Assembly: GCF_030247195.1 (NCBI RefSeq)
Contig: NC_080671.1
Span: 16,194,843 to 16,258,842, forward strand
Reading direction: 5' to 3'
Source of the DNA: Topomyia yanbarensis
Lineage: Eukaryota; Arthropoda; Insecta; Diptera; Culicidae
Length of the DNA stretch: 64,000 nucleotides
The notes under the pieces are model-generated. The model had not been told where the DNA came from, made no database searches, and was given only the letters and a program-made list of their open reading frames with translations. A program made the position numbers and the translations under genes. Positions 62,720-64,000 of the stretch are shown here, in pieces. How positions within the stretch are numbered: position 1 is the stretch's first letter; each line of letters opens with the position of its first letter.

Positions 62720-64000
62720 TCGTCCCTTGCAGTTCTTTGATTCTGAGCTAGTGTGTGCAGATCAAGTCAAATACGTTGGCTTTATATTGGAATTTAAACC
62801 GATGTGATTGAGTTCACAGTCAAGAAAGCGTGCATGACCTTCGGGCAGTGCAGACGAACTTTTGGAAAGACCTGAGGTCTCAAACCTAAATACATCTAGT
62901 AGATTTAAACGTTAACTGTACATCCAATACTGTCATATGGAGGGGAGAGGTGATGACTGTCAAATCTAAGCTAAACGATCTGCAAAGAAGGGCGCTCATG
63001 GCGTTGACTCGCGTTTTCACCACAACTCCGAGTGCTGCCCTTGAGGTCTTCTAAATATCAAAACATTATATATACACCTCAAAAAAGACTATCATGTGCA
63101 TACAGACTGCAGGTTATTGGGCTTGGGAACAGTAACCATGTTGATCTCGCTAACAGTCATACACGACTGTCACAAATGATTTAATGGGGTCACGAAATTT
63201 TTGCTCCTAGTGATATTATACTCACATGTGGTTTTCCTTACAGGACATTCCATGTATTTGTCTGGCTATATGGGGAGTCAACGAACGCAAGTGGCCTGTT
63301 ACATGGACGGTTCTCTGATAGAGAGACATTCTGGTGCTAGTGACTACTGTCGTGAAACGAGATTGGAACAATCTCACTCACTAGGTAGATATTGTATTGT
63401 ATTCCAAGCAGAAATCTTCACGATTATGTGCGATGTATAATCGGCCCATCAATTGAGCTTGTCCGGCAAATTAATAAACTTCTACTCCGATAGTTAGCTT
63501 GCAATCAAGGCCCTTAGCTCGAATGAATCACGGTTCAAACCAGTTATCGCATGTCGAACCCAAATCGAAGAACTAAGCATTGTCAACACTATCTACCTTG
63601 TCTTGGTGCCCGGCCATTCCGGTATTACTGGAAATGAATGGGCTGACGAATTGGCCAGGGCAGGTTCAGCGATTGACTTCGTTGGTCCTGAGCCCGCCCT
63701 GCCAATTTCGATAAGTTGGATAAGAGAAAAAATACGGTCCTGGGCTTTGTTCGAGCATCGCAATTATTGGAAAATCTACAAACGTGTCGCCAAACAAAGG
63801 CGTTTCTGGAACACCCGTGCCCAGTGATTTTGAAAAATCTCCTACATTTTTCAAAGCTCCACTGCGGCATGCTGACCAGGGCTTTAACCGGCCACTTGCA
63901 AACTCAATTATCACATGGCAACTATTCAGCGCGCTGAGTCTTTTTCATGTGATCTTTGTGAATTCGACTACCGAGCCTCATATCATCTGATATGCAACTG
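62720..64000 (+). pseudogene. Family B RNase H-bearing non-LTR element, copy 2, 5'-truncated and cut by window end
   Basis: Starts in the RT C-terminal region (VKYVGFILEF near 62768; VKSKLNDLQRRALMALTRVF near 62960-63020). It continues through a decayed connection to RNase H: VACYMDGSLIERHSGASDYC (63296; Asp present, Thr before it now Met) and LGRYCIVFQAEIFTIMCDV (Glu). After stops comes LVPGHSGITGNEWADELARA (63603-63660), then DFVGPEPALPISISWIREKI, and a last part with frame changes to the window edge. It matches the 28-29 kb minus-strand relic. Inactive. Confidence 0.8.

Overview
This window is eukaryotic, most likely from a mosquito (Culicidae, probably culicine). The grounds are its AT-rich, repeat-dense composition, its non-LTR retrotransposons (an R1-clade element of Waldo type inside an ACAT-type microsatellite, two CR1-like elements, RNase H-bearing I/LOA-group relics and an RTE-type relic), two tRNA-derived SINEs, many MITE-like elements, and one host exon of an ODAD2/ARMC4 (Drosophila gudu) homologue. 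No bacterial operon, CRISPR array, phage or plasmid system was seen. The species call is inference from repeat types, not from a marker gene.

Layout. 1-5150: inactivated RNase H-bearing non-LTR element (family A), running off the left edge. 5151-7790: no recognisable gene. 7830-11935: a gag-like remnant split by a ~3.5 kb inverted-repeat element that itself carries two smaller MITEs (three nesting levels). 12800-14280: second, internally deleted family A copy, followed by an abundant 'GAGAAAGGC' repeat. 16.3-27.1 kb: AT-rich DNA with several terminal-inverted-repeat elements (TA-flanked, TTAA-flanked, foldback types) and a broken Tc1/mariner relic. 28.15-31.3 kb (minus): family B RNase H-bearing relic, interrupted by an RTE-type fragment and a MITE. 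32.4-40.4 kb: a dimeric GAGAAAGGC repeat into which an apparently intact R1-clade element (33355-39070; both ORFs open) has inserted. 42.1-44.8 kb (minus): 5'-truncated CR1-like element with one frameshift. 45.4-48.1 kb: a SINE, a 220-bp AT microsatellite, a 463-bp tandem duplication with a transposase-like relic, and a second SINE with 9-bp target duplications. 49490-50133: the host exon. 53.4-56.5 kb: hAT-like TIR pair enclosing a second, inverted copy of the dimeric repeat, still with an empty microsatellite. 58.2-62.7 kb (minus): nearly full-length CR1-like element with a PHD-finger ORF1 and an EN-RT ORF2 in the same frame, separated by one TAG. 62.7-64.0 kb: second family B relic, running off the right edge.

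How it fits together. The only host coding sequence recognised is the first coding exon of the ARMC4-like gene, ending at a consensus splice donor. Its following exons were not found in the remaining 13.9 kb, so if the gene model is right that transposon-rich DNA would be its first intron. Everything else recognised is mobile DNA at different stages of decay. Nested insertions and the filled/empty repeat pair allow relative dating. The best candidates for recent activity are the R1-clade element and the CR1-like element at 58-62 kb.
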